Source: Bacteroidota bacterium (GTDB lineage: Bacteria; Bacteroidota; Bacteroidia; Flavobacteriales_F; PHOS-HE28). Taken from it: 6,709 nt of DNA. A model generated the notes under the pieces. The model was not told the origin of the DNA. It did no database searches and saw only the letters and a list, made by a program, of their open reading frames with translations. The stretch spans positions 1 to 6,709 of the forward strand of contig CAUJFM010000218.1 of the NCBI GenBank assembly GCA_963169595.1. The letters are read 5' to 3'. A program made the position numbers and the translations under genes. Positions 1 through 6,623 of the stretch are shown here, one piece after another. Numbering within the stretch: the first letter of the stretch is position 1; every line of letters begins with the position of its first letter.

Positions 1-170
1 CTTTGGTCCGCGCTTCGATCCACAACTGGCTAACAACGACCAACACGTTATCAGTCTCCCCCAGACCCCCTCGTTGAAAACCCAACAACATCAACTTCAT
101 CAGCAATAATGGTGATGACACACTTTATCTAACAGACCCCCCGCCTCCAGAACTGAAGGTTGGCGGCATT

Positions 171-198
171 CCACTCGCCACTCGCTACTCGCCACTAC
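171..198. repeat. Degenerate heptamer tandem repeat in the peptidase leader
   Basis: Four consecutive 7-base units lie just before the peptidase start: CCACTCG (171-177), CCACTCG (178-184), CTACTCG (185-191, one mismatch) and CCACTAC (192-198, two mismatches). A further partial ATTCG follows. The last unit overlaps the promoter-like element at 196-203. The array is too short and imperfect to claim active slippage. It may be a decayed microsatellite or a lineage-typical intergenic tract. Confidence 0.6.
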
Positions 199-203
199 AT
201 TCG
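196..203 (+). promoter_or_regulatory. Candidate Bacteroidota-type -7 element before the M1 peptidase
   Basis: TACATTCG differs from the Bacteroidota consensus TAnnTTTG at one base. It ends 5 bases before the ATG at 209, so transcription would start at or next to the start codon. No TTG is found at the usual -33 spacing. Support comes mainly from the near-identical arrangement before aroC. Confidence 0.4.
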
Positions 204-208
204 CCAAC

Positions 209-2560
209 ATGCTTCGTTCGCACGTCTTCGCCCTTTGCACGCTCCTCGCCACAGCGAGCTTCGCCCAAGACTCCCCCCGCTACGGCCGTGACAAGTTCCG
301 CCAGCTCGACCAGGAACTGCCCACGCCCAACGAGCAGCGCACCGCCAGCGGCGCCCCCGGCCACGCCTATTGGCAGATGAAGGCCGACTACGACATCAAG
401 GTGGAGATCGACGACGCCACCCAGAAGCTCACCGGCAGCGAGACCATCACCTACCACAACCAGAGCCCCGACAAGCTGGAGTACCTCTGGCTGCAGCTCG
501 ACCAGAACATCTTCGAGCCCGGCAGCGACGCCAACCTCATCCGCACGGGCACCATCGGCGACAGCGTGAGCCTGAAGACGCTGGAGCGCTGGACCCAGCC
601 TTTCGATGGCGGCTTCCGCATCACCAGCGTCACCGATGCGGCCGGCGCCAAGCTGAAGTACACCATCAACAAGACCATGATGCGCATCGACCTGCCCAAG
701 CCCCTGGCCCCCGGCGCGGTCTACAGCTTCAAGGTGGCCTGGTGGTTCCCCATCAACGACCGCGACAAGGTGGGCGGCCGCAGCGGCTACGAGCACTTCC
801 CCGAGGAGGACAACTACCTCTACACCATCGCGCAGTTCTACCCGCGCATGTGCGCCTACATGGACTACAGCGGCTGGATGCACAAGCAGTTCCTCGGCCA
901 GGGCGAGTTCACCCTCGACTTCGGCGACTACACCCTCAGCATCACCGTGCCCAGCGATCACATCGTGGGCGCCACCGGCACGCTGCAGAACGAGAGCGCC
1001 GTGCTCACCGCCGCCCAGCGCGAGCGGCTCGCCAAGGCCCGGAAGGCCGACAGCCCCGTGATGATCGTGACGCCCGCCGAGGCCGCCGAGGCCGAGAAGA
1101 ACAAGGCCACGGGGAAGAAGACCTGGGTGTTCAAGTCGCAGAACGTGCGCGATGTGGCCTTCGCCAGCAGCCGCAAGTTCATCTGGGACGGCATGAACCA
1201 ACCGGTGGGGAAGAACAACGTGCTCTGCATGAGCTTCTACCCCAAGGAGGGCAACCCGCTGTGGGAGCAGTACAGCACCAAGGTGGTGGCGCACACCATC
1301 AAGACCTACAGCAAGTACACCATCGACTACACCTACCCGGTGGCCATCAGCGTGCACACCGACCGCATCGGCATGGAGTACCCCATGATCTGCTTCAACG
1401 GCGGGCGGCCCGAGAAGGACGGCACCTACAGCGAGCGCACCAAGTATGGCATGATCGGCGTGATCACGCACGAGGTGGGACACAACTTCTTCCCCATGAT
1501 CATCAACTCCGACGAACGGCAGTGGACCTGGATGGACGAGGGCCTCAACACCTTCGTGCAATACCTCACCGAGCAGGAGTGGGACAAGGACTACCCCAGC
1601 TGGCGCGGCAAGCCCCGCAACATCGTGGATTACATGAAGGGCGACCCCAACGCCGCGCCCGGCCAGGAGAAGGCGCGCATCGAGCCCATTATGACCAACA
1701 GCGAGAGCATCACGCAGTTCGGCAACAACGCCTACGGCAAGCCCTGCACGGCGCTCAACATCCTGCGTGAAACGGTGATGGGCCGCGAGCTCTTCGACCA
1801 TGCCTTCAAGACCTATTGCGAGCGCTGGAAGTTCAAGCACCCCACGCCGGCCGACTTCTTCCGCACCATGGAGGATGCCAGCGGCGTGGACCTCGACTGG
1901 TTCTGGCGCGGCTGGTTCTACACCACCGACAATGTGGACATCGCCATCACGGGGATGAAGTACAAGCGCATGGACCCGCGCGACCCGGTGGCTGCCAAGG
2001 AGCTGCAGCGCCAGGACAAGGCCGCGGAAGTGCCCGACCTCAGCCGCCAGCGCAACATCGAGGCGAAACTCGATTTCGTGGTGGACCGCGACACCACCAC
2101 ACGCGACTTCTACAACCGCTTCGATCCGCTGAAGGCCACCGAGCGCGAACTGGCGGCCTATGAGAAGTGGAAGGCGGGGCTCACGGCCGAAGAACAGGCG
2201 CTGCTGGGCCAGGACCTGCACCTGTACGAGCTCGCGCTGAAGAACATCGGCGGGTTGGTGATGCCGGTGATCCTGGAGTGGACCTATGTCGACGGCACCA
2301 CCGAGGTGGAGCGCATCCCCGCCGAGCTGTGGAAGACCAGCGACGAGGTCACCAAGGTCTTCGTGAAGCGCAAAGAGGTCACGAGCGTCACCCTCGATCC
2401 CTTCCTCGAGACCGCCGATTGCGACCTCAACAACAACAACTGGCCGCCGCGCATGGTGCCCACCCGCTTCGATGTCTTCAAGGAACGCGAGTGGCGCCGC
2501 CCCAACCCCATGCAGGAGGAGCGGAACCGGCAGACGGGCGGGGAGATGAAGGGGCGGTGA
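209..2560 (+). CDS. Secreted M1-family zinc metallopeptidase (aminopeptidase N-like)
   Basis: The 783-residue product is a gluzincin peptidase of family M1, expected to release N-terminal residues from peptides outside the cytoplasm. Residues 1-19 form a signal peptide (hydrophobic core FALCTLLATASFA, likely cleaved A19/Q20), so it is exported. The zinc site is complete: HEVGH at 421-425 and the third ligand E444, an HExxH-x18-E spacing. GMEYP at 388-392 is the counterpart of the family's GxMEN exopeptidase motif, with Tyr in place of Asn. Y509 in AYGKP is the probable transition-state tyrosine. The WFWRGWFYTTDN stretch closes the catalytic region, and about 200 residues follow, ending with the NNNNWPPR segment. 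The ATG at 209 is chosen because the signal peptide begins there and a promoter-like element abuts it. No Shine-Dalgarno is visible. Codons are strongly C-ending. A small gene follows after 5 bases. The family is certain; the physiological substrate is unknown. Confidence 0.95.
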   Translation: MLRSHVFALCTLLATASFAQDSPRYGRDKFRQLDQELPTPNEQRTASGAPGHAYWQMKADYDIKVEIDDATQKLTGSETITYHNQSPDKLEYLWLQLDQNIFEPGSDANLIRTGTIGDSVSLKTLERWTQPFDGGFRITSVTDAAGAKLKYTINKTMMRIDLPKPLAPGAVYSFKVAWWFPINDRDKVGGRSGYEHFPEEDNYLYTIAQFYPRMCAYMDYSGWMHKQFLGQGEFTLDFGDYTLSITVPSDHIVGATGTLQNESAVLTAAQRERLAKARKADSPVMIVTPAEAAEAEKNKATGKKTWVFKSQNVRDVAFASSRKFIWDGMNQPVGKNNVLCMSFYPKEGNPLWEQYSTKVVAHTIKTYSKYTIDYTYPVAISVHTDRIGMEYPMICFNGGRPEKDGTYSERTKYGMIGVITHEVGHNFFPMIINSDERQWTWMDEGLNTFVQYLTEQEWDKDYPSWRGKPRNIVDYMKGDPNAAPGQEKARIEPIMTNSESITQFGNNAYGKPCTALNILRETVMGRELFDHAFKTYCERWKFKHPTPADFFRTMEDASGVDLDWFWRGWFYTTDNVDIAITGMKYKRMDPRDPVAAKELQRQDKAAEVPDLSRQRNIEAKLDFVVDRDTTTRDFYNRFDPLKATERELAAYEKWKAGLTAEEQALLGQDLHLYELALKNIGGLVMPVILEWTYVDGTTEVERIPAELWKTSDEVTKVFVKRKEVTSVTLDPFLETADCDLNNNNWPPRMVPTRFDVFKEREWRRPNPMQEERNRQTGGEMKGR

Positions 2561-2565
2561 TCATC

Positions 2566-2787
2566 ATGCATCCGACAGCCAGTCAACTGTTATCGGAGGT
2601 TCTCACCTGGACCCAAGTACAGGAAAGTGATCGGTATTTCTCGACCAGTGCATACCCAGAGAACCGCTGTAGGCTCCGTATGAATGATTTTCCGGATGAA
2701 CCACTTTGGACCCTGCTTATCGATGGTGAGGAGTATCACTTCGATGATCAGCCAATGTGTTGGACGATCAATTACCTAAGCGCATAG
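2566..2787 (+). CDS. Small uncharacterised 73-residue protein
   Basis: I cannot assign this gene to a named family. It encodes 73 residues, soluble and acidic, with no signal peptide or membrane segment. Three tryptophans (15, 48, 66) and two cysteines (35, 65) are present. The centre, RLRMNDFPDEPLWTLLIDGE (residues 36-55), reads like a compact beta-rich core and is the best probe for homologues. The frame is open far upstream inside the peptidase gene, but protein-like sequence begins only here. The ATG at 2566 lies 5 bases after the peptidase stop. A GTG at 2557 would overlap that stop (GTGA) and add three residues. A purine-rich GAAGGGG precedes both. By hand count about 49 percent of bases are G or C, clearly lower than in the neighbouring genes, which suggests recent acquisition or relaxed selection. 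Translational coupling to the peptidase is plausible. An immunity or accessory role is speculation. Confidence 0.7.
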   Translation: MHPTASQLLSEVLTWTQVQESDRYFSTSAYPENRCRLRMNDFPDEPLWTLLIDGEEYHFDDQPMCWTINYLSA

Positions 2788-2812
2788 ATATTCAAGACTG
2801 GTGTGGGCGTGC

Positions 2813-2835
2813 CCCCGGCCCAAGTGCAGCCGGGG
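2813..2835. other. Short perfect GC inverted repeat
   Basis: CCCCGGC (2813-2819) and GCCGGGG (2829-2835) form a perfect 7-base-pair stem around a 9-base loop. It starts 26 bases after the small gene's stop codon. There is no T-tract on either side. It may act with the larger hairpin downstream, but a chance origin is possible in such GC-rich sequence. Confidence 0.35.
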
Positions 2836-2846
2836 TCGCGTGCTGC

Positions 2847-2881
2847 GCTGTAGCCGTCTTGCCATGGCCAGCGGCTGCGGC
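2847..2881 (+). terminator. Possible RNA hairpin after the small gene
   Basis: Bases 2847-2856 (GCTGTAGCCG) can pair with 2872-2881 (CGGCTGCGGC). This gives a 10-pair stem with two G-U pairs and a 15-base loop holding the palindrome GCCATGGC (2861-2868). The G-U pairs become A-C mismatches on the other strand, so the fold favours plus-strand RNA. No T-run follows, so it is not a standard intrinsic terminator. It could be a repeat-borne or RNA-stabilising hairpin. Confidence 0.25.
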
Positions 2882-2974
2882 ACTGCGGGGTCTGCTCGTT
2901 CCTTGCAGCCTCCTCATTGCTCGCATCCACATGGCCCTGCCTACGCCGGGCTGCCGCTTCGCCCGCTCACGCGA

Positions 2975-4228
2975 TCACCGCACCTCCACTACCCGCACCG
3001 CATAGGGGTCCGGCGCCGAAGGCCGACCCAGCTTGGGGTGCGGCATCTGCCTGAACCGGTACTTCCCAGGCGGCAACGCCTTCATGGTGAAGCCAAAGGA
3101 CTGCGGCTTGATGTCCGTGCAGAGTTCCCCCGGCAGCTGGCCGAAGTACAGGAACACATCGCGCGTTCCATCGTCCTTGGCCGTCGGTTGCACCTCCGCA
3201 TAGGCCTCGTAGCGCCCGCAGGAGCCACCGATCCAATGGAAGGTCACGGTGATCTCGTCGCTGCTCGTGGGATCTTTCGGCACGATCGTGAGCGCGGCTT
3301 CTGGTATCTCCGTCCAGATGCTGTCGGGGTCCACGGTGAACTCGATCACTTGGCTCTGCTCCACATAGCGGAAGGTGCGCGGGTCGATGGTGTTGCGCAC
3401 GTTCTCCACGGCGGCCGGCTCCCACCAGCTGCTCAGTTGCAGCACCCGTTTGAATTCGCGGTCCAGTTCGGGGTAGGCGCTGCCGTTCAGGTCCACCCGG
3501 TGGATGCTGCCATCGGTCTCGATGGTCACCAGTGCCGAGAGCTTCACCCGGGCATTGGTGCGCTCGATCAATGGCTTGCTGAAGTGCGCGCGGATGAAGC
3601 GATCGAAGTTGGCCGGGCCGCCGGGATAGCTGGTTTCACGCGCCGCTGTGGGTGGCACACGTGGGTAGCGCTTCACGAAGGGCATCAGGTCAAGGATGCG
3701 CACTTCGGAGTGCATCCTACCGCCGCGTGAATAGACCAACAGCCCACCATGGCAGGCCAGGGTATCCGCCGCGCCGAACGGATGCTCCAGGTTCCAGCCG
3801 GGCCGCCGGGCATCGCGCCTTTGCAGGTCCTCCGCCTGGTCCGAAAGGCATTTCATCAGGCGACGGCTGTCCAGTTCGAAGTTGCCTTGCGTGAATGGCA
3901 TGCGCAGGGTAAAGCCGAACAGCGACGGGGTGTGGTCGATGTGAAGGTCCATCAAGGTACCACCGGGCAGGTACTTCACGCGCCACGGATGGTCTGCGCT
4001 GGAGGCATGCACTATGAACGAAAGCACGCTGTCCCCCTGCGCAGGTCGGAGCTTGTCCGCCAGCAGGGTGTCGTTCCCGGGCGAGAACACCATGTACTGC
4101 GCCACGCCGTTGCGGAACAGCTCATGGTCGAGGGTCACCACCACATGGGGGGGGTGCTCCATCGGGCCGGGTTGTGACCGAACGGCCAAGGTCAGCAGCA
4201 AGCACCCGGACAGGATCGCATAGTTCAT
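2975..4228 (-). CDS. Exported protein with TonB C-terminal-like domain
   Basis: The 417-residue protein starts with a hydrophobic signal segment (residues 4-16, AILSGCLLLTLAV), likely cut at VRS/Q19, so it should be periplasmic or envelope-associated. Residues about 20-200 are a region I do not recognise. Residues about 203-288 match the pattern of Bacteroidota TonB C-terminal domains: a GG start, FDRFIRAHFSKP, a strand-rich core with ETDGSIHRVDL, PELDREFKRVLQL, and the typical W-E-P-A at 269-272. The remaining roughly 120 residues look beta-rich and contain C337 and C370, a possible disulfide. Unlike a true TonB there is no proline-rich linker, so energy transduction is not implied. The ATG at 4228 is preferred because the signal peptide begins there. 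An ATG at 4282 in the same frame would overlap the glycosyltransferase gene. It follows that gene by 31 bases without its own promoter-like element, so cotranscription is likely. LSGC at residues 6-9 resembles a lipobox but is followed by more hydrophobic residues. Confidence 0.8.
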   Translation of the reverse strand: MNYAILSGCLLLTLAVRSQPGPMEHPPHVVVTLDHELFRNGVAQYMVFSPGNDTLLADKLRPAQGDSVLSFIVHASSADHPWRVKYLPGGTLMDLHIDHTPSLFGFTLRMPFTQGNFELDSRRLMKCLSDQAEDLQRRDARRPGWNLEHPFGAADTLACHGGLLVYSRGGRMHSEVRILDLMPFVKRYPRVPPTAARETSYPGGPANFDRFIRAHFSKPLIERTNARVKLSALVTIETDGSIHRVDLNGSAYPELDREFKRVLQLSSWWEPAAVENVRNTIDPRTFRYVEQSQVIEFTVDPDSIWTEIPEAALTIVPKDPTSSDEITVTFHWIGGSCGRYEAYAEVQPTAKDDGTRDVFLYFGQLPGELCTDIKPQSFGFTMKALPPGKYRFRQMPHPKLGRPSAPDPYAVRVVEVR

Positions 4229-4259
4229 GGCCGGCAGTACACGGCGGAAGGCGCCAGGT

Positions 4260-5492
4260 TCACCGGTTGGTGACCACTTCATGGCCGTTCCTTGTCGCGG
4301 CCAGCAGGATGTCCTGGATCCGATGTCCCACGGCATCCCACGAAAGCTGCTGGTCGTGGTGGTCGAAGGCAGCAAGCGCGGTCCGTTCGTACAGGTCCGG
4401 ATCGCTGAAGTGCTCGGCGATGTGCGCGGCATACTGGTCCGCTGTGGCGTGGTAGGGGAACAGCCTACCGTTCACGCCATCCAACACGGCATTGGACACC
4501 CCGCCCGAATCACGCGCCAGACTGGGCACACCCATGGACGAAGCCTCGGCGTACACGATGCCGAAGCACTCCGCCAGGCTCGGCACGATGAGGAAGTGCG
4601 AACGTTCGTAGAGGGACAGCAATCGGGCCAGGTCCCGGCGGTCCTGTTTGTTCAGGAAGGGATGCACCTCCAGGTCAGGGTGGCGCACGCCTGGTGGCGG
4701 GGAACAGCCCACCACGGTGAGCCGTGCCTGGATGCCCAATTGCCGAAGGTCCTGGAGCACCTCCAGCGCGAGGTCGCCGCCTTTCCGGATCCAATCCACA
4801 CCCACCAGCAGCAGTTCGCAGCGCTCCCGGCTGCGTCCCTGGATGTTCCGGAGTATCGTCGTTCGGCCGCGCTGATAGGGCAGGTTGCTGCCAAAAGGGA
4901 TCACATGCACCTTGTCGGGGTCCGCGCCGTAATCCTCCACCGCACTGCGGGCCGCCCAGTCGCTGGTGTAGATCACGCGCCGGGCGTTCTGGATCGCGCT
5001 CCGCTCCAGGTATTCCGCTTCCGCGATCCGGTCCGGGTGGTAATGCGCGAGATCGGGGTATAGCGCCAGCAGCCCCTTGAAGGTGGCATCCGTGTAGAAC
5101 ACCATGGGGCGGTCCGTGACCACCATGGACAGGGGGATGCTGCTGGGGGAGAACAGCAGGTCGGATGGGGTCCTCTCCAAGTGGGTCATCACCGCATCAC
5201 CGATCCGGTTGGCCGTCACGAGGGTGCGTTCCACGGTGTAATGGTCGCCGCCGGTGAGCACGTTGGAGAGGTTGCGGATGGCCTTGCCCACCAGTCGGTG
5301 GCGTTTGCGGATGTTCCGCAGCACGGACAGTTCGTGGCCCTGCCCCTTCAGGGTGCGCAGCAGGAAATGTTCCGTTCCCGACCAAGCGGTCACATCGGCC
5401 GGGTCGTGGATCGACGCGAACGAGATGCGCAGCGGCTGATGTGATGACGATCGTTCCAACGCAGTAGGGCGCGTTCGGGACCGAAGCTCCAC
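4260..5492 (-). CDS. GT4-type family glycosyltransferase
   Basis: The 410-residue protein is a GT-B fold, retaining glycosyltransferase of the GT4 type, which moves a sugar from a nucleotide-sugar donor to an acceptor. The N-terminal acceptor domain starts at LRISFASIHDP (21-31) and includes the WSGT segment (37-40). A linker with VIPFGSN (197-203) leads to the donor domain. There, VDWIRKGGDLALEVL (232-246) carries the expected R236/K237. E308 and E316 form the E-x7-E motif (ECFGIVYAE), followed by GVPSLARDSGG and DGVNGRLFP. No signal peptide or membrane helix is seen, so it should act in the cytoplasm or at the inner membrane face. The start is a GTG at 5492, the furthest possible because TAA lies at 5513-5511. 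A TTG at 5459 is an alternative, as the first 20 residues are outside the conserved domain. Sugar and acceptor cannot be deduced. No other glycan genes are in view. Confidence 0.9.
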   Translation of the reverse strand: MELRSRTRPTALERSSSHQPLRISFASIHDPADVTAWSGTEHFLLRTLKGQGHELSVLRNIRKRHRLVGKAIRNLSNVLTGGDHYTVERTLVTANRIGDAVMTHLERTPSDLLFSPSSIPLSMVVTDRPMVFYTDATFKGLLALYPDLAHYHPDRIAEAEYLERSAIQNARRVIYTSDWAARSAVEDYGADPDKVHVIPFGSNLPYQRGRTTILRNIQGRSRERCELLLVGVDWIRKGGDLALEVLQDLRQLGIQARLTVVGCSPPPGVRHPDLEVHPFLNKQDRRDLARLLSLYERSHFLIVPSLAECFGIVYAEASSMGVPSLARDSGGVSNAVLDGVNGRLFPYHATADQYAAHIAEHFSDPDLYERTALAAFDHHDQQLSWDAVGHRIQDILLAATRNGHEVVTNR

Positions 5493-5505
5493 TCGCTGCG
5501 GTCCA

Positions 5506-5513
5506 CGAACTTA
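5506..5513 (-). promoter_or_regulatory. Candidate -7 element for the glycosyltransferase operon
   Basis: Read on the minus strand this is TAAGTTCG, again one base from TAnnTTTG. It lies 13 bases upstream of the GTG at 5492. The nearest upstream TTG on this strand is about 29 bases away, longer than usual. It would drive the glycosyltransferase and the TonB-C-like gene, with a leader of only a few bases. The 90-base gap to aroC would then carry two divergent promoters. Confidence 0.28.
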
Positions 5514-5569
5514 CGAAGATGGGGCTTGTGGGGGCTGCGGGTCAAGCGGCTGACCTTGTACGGGGCTAC

Positions 5570-5577
5570 TACCTTCG
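5570..5577 (+). promoter_or_regulatory. Candidate Bacteroidota-type -7 element before aroC
   Basis: TACCTTCG matches TAnnTTTG except for one base and ends 5 bases before the aroC ATG at 5583. Its surroundings match the M1 gene start at 16 of 19 bases. A TTG at 5556-5558 is too close to be a standard -33 element. If real, the aroC message has almost no 5' leader, and the upstream ATG at 5526 cannot be the start. Confidence 0.45.
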
Positions 5578-5582
5578 CCCAC

Positions 5583-6623
5583 ATGGCAGGGAATACGATC
5601 GGACAGCTCTTCCGGCTCACCACCTTCGGGGAAAGCCACGGCAAGGCCTTGGGTGGCGTGGTGGATGGCTGTCCGGCCGGATTGGAGCTGGACCTGGAGG
5701 CCGTGCAACATGAGCTGGACCGGCGTCGTCCGGGCAGTACGCCCTTGGGCACCGCGCGCACCGAAGGCGACCGGGTGGAGTTCCTCAGCGGGATCCTGGA
5801 CCGCACCACCCTGGGAACGCCCATCGGCTTCAGCATCGCCAACCACGATGCCCGTAGCAGCGATTATGACCACCTGAAGGAGGTGTACCGTCCGGGCCAT
5901 GCGGACCGCACCTGGCAGGAGAAGTACGGCATCAGGGACCACCGTGGTGGTGGCCGCAGCAGTGCCCGCGAAACGGCCGCCCGCGTGGTGGGTGGGGCCA
6001 TTGCCCGCCAGCTGTTGGTGCGCCATGGGGTCGGGGTACGGGCCTATGTGTGCCGCGTGGGCGAGGTGGCCCTGGAGCTCCCCTCGGGCCAGTTGCTCCT
6101 CGATGATCGGTGGAACGATCCCGTGCGTTGCCCGGATGCCCCCACCAGCGCCCGCATGGCCGCGCTCATCGAGCAGGTCCGCAGCGAAGGCGATTCCGTA
6201 GGCGGGGTGGTGGCCTGCCGGGTGGATGGCCTGCCCGTGGGCCTTGGTGAGCCCGTGTTCGACCGGTTGGAGGCCGATCTGGCCAAGGCCATGCTGGGCA
6301 TCAATGCCACGCGGGGCTTCCAGCTCGGGAGCGGCTTCGGGGCCGCCAGGCTGCGCGGGTCCGAGCACAACCGTTTGTCCCAGGGAGGCACATTGGGCGG
6401 CATCAGCGATGGTTCCCCCCTCTACTTCGAGGTCGCCTTCAAGCCGCCCGCCACCATCGCCAAGGCCCAGCGAGCGCTCAACACCGCGGGGGAGGAGGTC
6501 CTGTTGGAGGCCAAGGGGCGCCATGACCCCTGCGTGGTTCCCCGTGCGGTGCCCATCGTGGAGGCCATGACCTGCCTGGTGCTGGCAGACCATTTGCTGC
6601 GCCAGCGAGCGGCCCGCGTGTGA
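5583..6623 (+). CDS. aroC: Chorismate synthase
   Basis: This enzyme catalyses the last shikimate-pathway step, the anti-1,4 elimination of phosphate from 5-enolpyruvylshikimate-3-phosphate to give chorismate. It needs reduced FMN and acts in the cytoplasm as a tetramer (family knowledge). All three family signatures are visible in 346 residues: GESHGKALGGVVDGCP (16-31), GRSSARETAARVVGGAI (124-140) and RHDPCVVPRAVPIVEAM (313-329). The two conserved active-site histidines appear as H19 and H106 (in YRPGHAD). The loop after RRRPG (47-51) reads STPLG, where many homologues have Gln first. The ATG at 5583 is chosen because homologues begin with MAGNTxG. The in-frame ATG at 5526 would add 19 atypical residues and lies upstream of the promoter-like element. 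The length is at the short end for the family, but both ends look intact. It is divergent from the glycosyltransferase gene. No other aromatic biosynthesis gene is nearby. Confidence 0.97.
   Translation: MAGNTIGQLFRLTTFGESHGKALGGVVDGCPAGLELDLEAVQHELDRRRPGSTPLGTARTEGDRVEFLSGILDRTTLGTPIGFSIANHDARSSDYDHLKEVYRPGHADRTWQEKYGIRDHRGGGRSSARETAARVVGGAIARQLLVRHGVGVRAYVCRVGEVALELPSGQLLLDDRWNDPVRCPDAPTSARMAALIEQVRSEGDSVGGVVACRVDGLPVGLGEPVFDRLEADLAKAMLGINATRGFQLGSGFGAARLRGSEHNRLSQGGTLGGISDGSPLYFEVAFKPPATIAKAQRALNTAGEEVLLEAKGRHDPCVVPRAVPIVEAMTCLVLADHLLRQRAARV

Larger units (their letters stand above)
1..208. other. Leader region upstream of the M1 peptidase, no secure gene
   Basis: The first 130 or so bases are poorer in G and C than the genes that follow. 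No RNA gene, terminator or complete gene is recognised. On the plus strand the open stretches from the left edge end at TAA 31-33 and TAA 107-109. On the minus strand a frame from ATG 100 (or TTG 106, GTG 121) stays open to the edge. It could be the first 33 codons of a divergent gene, but a run this short is expected by chance. A weak 5-base-pair inverted repeat, CCGCC (141-145) with GGCGG (162-166), is also present. Confidence 0.5.
2788..2974. other. Convergent intergenic region with hairpins
   Basis: This gap separates the ends of the small plus-strand gene and the minus-strand TonB-C-like gene. It is very GC-rich, in contrast to the small gene next to it, and contains two hairpin-forming segments annotated separately. 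No protein-like reading frame was recognised; the frames open through it look like shadows of the neighbouring minus-strand gene. Its position would suit transcription termination or a dispersed intergenic repeat. Neither can be shown from one copy. Confidence 0.5.

Noticed and set aside
185..2221. A 678-codon minus-strand open frame antisense to the M1 peptidase
   Set aside because: Its product is a low-complexity mix of Val, Leu, Gly, Ala, His and Glu, with no motif. Such frames arise when the sense gene is GC-rich with C-ending codons. The sense gene has a complete active site.
2801..3730. A 309-codon plus-strand frame across the intergenic gap and the TonB-C-like gene
   Set aside because: Its composition (His, Arg, Val, Gly) is that of a shadow frame. 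The opposite strand has a signal peptide and a recognisable domain.
4229..4282. An upstream start at ATG 4282 making the TonB-C-like protein a lipoprotein (LSGC lipobox)
   Set aside because: The residues after the cysteine are LLLTLAV, so the hydrophobic core continues past the supposed cleavage site. A signal peptidase I site at VRS/Q from ATG 4228 fits better.
5526..5582. A 19-residue N-terminal extension of AroC from ATG 5526
   Set aside because: The extension is unlike chorismate synthases, which start at MAGNTxG, and it would include the candidate promoter element.
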